Of a stretch of DNA of 51,791 nt, positions 50,453-51,791 are shown in pieces. Numbering within the stretch: position 1 is the stretch's first letter; each line of letters opens with the position of its first letter. Below the pieces are notes generated by a model that was given only the letters and a program-made list of their open reading frames with translations, did no database searches and was not told the origin of the DNA. Source of the stretch: UBA6136 sp044351045 (lineage in GTDB: Bacteria > Pseudomonadota > Gammaproteobacteria > Methylococcales > Methylococcaceae); contig JBILGM010000017.1 in assembly GCA_044351045.1 (NCBI GenBank), forward strand, positions 1 through 51,791, written 5' to 3'. The translations under genes were made by a program, and so were the position numbers.

Positions 50453-51791
50453 TTAACTGCTAGGGCTCGCGGTCAGGGCATTCGAAGCCGGACTGACCAA
50501 ACCCGCACTATTTTTGACTTGCACTGTGCATGTGTAGATGTAACCCCACGAAGTCCCCGATCCCGCAATCCCCAGATCGCTCGCAGGGGCCGCTACGGTC
50601 CCGGTGAAGGTCAGGGGGGTGGGTGCGTTTGTACTGGTACAGGTGCCGAGGTACTCGCTGAGCGCGACGCCACCCGTCTCAGAGGGGGCGTTGAACTCCA
50701 ATAGCAGGCCAACTTGTCCGTTGTTGTTGTAATTACCGAGGTAGGTTAACGTCGGGGCGCTTGGGGCGATTGGTGTCAGTGGTGTGGCAATCACCGTAGC
50801 GGCAGTGCTATTGCCATTGACGTTTTGGGCTACCAGGGAACAGGCATATTTAGCGCTCCCCGTCAGGCCGGTTATGACAATGGGCGAACTGGTGCCGTTC
50901 GCTGTTCCTGTTGAGGCACCTGATGTTTGGCTGGTACAGCTGGCGAGGTATCCCGTAATGGATGACCCTCCCGTATTCGTAGGTGGGGTAAAAGCCAGGC
51001 TGAGTTGCAGGTAGCCAGCTGTAGCTGTCAACGCGGTGGGTTGGGCGGGGACTGTCGAGGCCGAGGTCGTGGCACTGCATGAAGCAATCGGGCAAGTGGC
51101 GGGAACCAGGCTCAGACCACTGGCATTCTGTGCCTGGATCGAGCAGGTGTAAGTGCTCCCCGGAGTCAAGTTGATCACAGAAATCGGGGAAGCCATTGCG
51201 CTCGCGGTGACAACCGTGCTGGTGTTAGTCAGCGTACAGGAAGCCACATAGGCGGTGATTGGTTGGCCACCGTCTTCGCTGGAAGGCACCGGATCAAACG
51301 AAACACTGATCTGGCCTGTGCTGCCGATAACGCCGGTCAGCGTGGGGGCATTGGGAACTGTCAGGGGCGGAGGCAACAGTTCATAGAACGACTGATTGGT
51401 CGCATTGTTCGCACCAGACCACCAAGTGCGACCCATCAGTGCGGCCATGATGGGAAAAACATTGCCTGAATTTGGGCTACACGTCGTGAATCCGGTAAAG
51501 CAAACGTAGCTAACATTTGGACTAGTGGCGGCAATGGTGCTGTTTATGTAGACAGAAACATTGTCAAACTTCTGGTAACCGTTATTCACGTAGGAACCCG
51601 AAACCTTGCTCACATTGTCAGAGGTGTAGTAACCGGTATTGGTGGCTGAATAGCCTTCGCTGGTTGGCCAGCCATTGATTTGGTTGACTGCCTGAAAAAA
51701 GAAATTGCTGGCAGTCAGGCCCCCCGAGGTTTGTGGATAGTTCAGGGCACTGATTTGGCCTGAGGTTATCGTCAGTGTGCGCAGGGCCTGA
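50453..51791 (-). CDS. Fibronectin type III repeat protein, C-terminal part (incomplete)
   Basis: The frame is open to the window edge, so the gene starts beyond it; a GTG at 51613 is internal. At least 446 codons are visible. The upstream part (IMAALMGRTWWSG, FYELLPPPLT) is not repetitive. Then three fibronectin type III-like repeats follow, each starting PxxPT and containing a Y-x-x-x-C and a YxCSxxAQN-type Cys pair: NAPTLTGVIGSTGQISVSF, QPTALTATAGYLQLSLAFTP and SAPTLTYLGNYNNNGQVGLL. Ser/Thr-rich and extracellular in style; probably a secreted or surface protein. The export signal is outside the window. Confidence 0.88.
   Translation of the reverse strand, partial: QALRTLTITSGQISALNYPQTSGGLTASNFFFQAVNQINGWPTSEGYSATNTGYYTSDNVSKVSGSYVNNGYQKFDNVSVYINSTIAATSPNVSYVCFTGFTTCSPNSGNVFPIMAALMGRTWWSGANNATNQSFYELLPPPLTVPNAPTLTGVIGSTGQISVSFDPVPSSEDGGQPITAYVASCTLTNTSTVVTASAMASPISVINLTPGSTYTCSIQAQNASGLSLVPATCPIASCSATTSASTVPAQPTALTATAGYLQLSLAFTPPTNTGGSSITGYLASCTSQTSGASTGTANGTSSPIVITGLTGSAKYACSLVAQNVNGNSTAATVIATPLTPIAPSAPTLTYLGNYNNNGQVGLLLEFNAPSETGGVALSEYLGTCTSTNAPTPLTFTGTVAAPASDLGIAGSGTSWGYIYTCTVQVKNSAGLVSPASNALTASPSS

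Noticed and set aside
50159..50704. 181-codon plus-strand frame across the htpG promoter
   Set aside because: It overlaps the heat-shock promoter, the hairpin and the end of the Fn3 gene in antisense; no protein-like pattern.

Overview
The window reads as a chromosomal segment of a gammaproteobacterium. The evidence is the uninterrupted tuf-S10-spc-alpha ribosomal order, L30 present in the spc block, full-length RpoA, TatABC, the TamA/TamB pair, HtpG with a sigma-32-type promoter, and Uma2/IS66-type accessory genes common in Chromatiales-like genomes. Species cannot be fixed from sequence reading alone; a metabolically versatile sulfur- or hydrogen-using autotroph is a guess from the Hup/Hyp genes.

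Layout. 1-13.7 kb: the end of tuf, then rpsJ to rplQ, nearly gap-free and all on +, closed by an intrinsic terminator at 13.7 kb. This block is visibly more AT-rich than most of the window. 13.7-23.2 kb: folP, panD (-), tatABC, a patatin-like lipase, trpG, an acyltransferase, a DUF2721-like membrane protein, trpD, trpC and an inositol-monophosphatase-family gene. 23.2-36.6 kb: tamA and tamB, normally adjacent, are separated here by about 7.7 kb of accessory DNA. That DNA holds a frameshifted MACPF/perforin-like secreted protein, a complete-looking IS66 element, a lipoprotein flanked by hairpin repeats, and a Uma2 nuclease-family gene. A small diverged copy of the tamA 3' end lies directly against tamB and marks the junction. 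36.7-42.5 kb: a membrane-anchored WD40-like protein, then hupE-hypA-hypB-hypF (nickel uptake and NiFe-hydrogenase maturation), then a DUF2288 gene. 42.5-48.1 kb: dispersed repeats and a Kef/CPA2 antiporter (+) convergent with a six-gene minus-strand operon (two DUF1538 membrane proteins, a PII-like protein, a CBS protein, DUF423 and a small membrane protein), with a DUF6429 gene beyond it. 48.2-51.8 kb: htpG (-) and the C-terminal part of a large fibronectin-type-III protein that runs off the right edge.

The most unusual items are the split tamA/tamB locus with its tamA-tail scar; the DUF1538 pair with PII-like and CBS genes, a candidate nucleotide-regulated cation transport system facing a Kef antiporter; the MACPF gene with a one-base shortfall in a G run (the DUF2721-like gene shows the same kind of defect in a C run); and inverted hairpin repeats, one with attC-like end motifs, around an orphan lipoprotein gene. 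No rRNA, tRNA or CRISPR array was seen.
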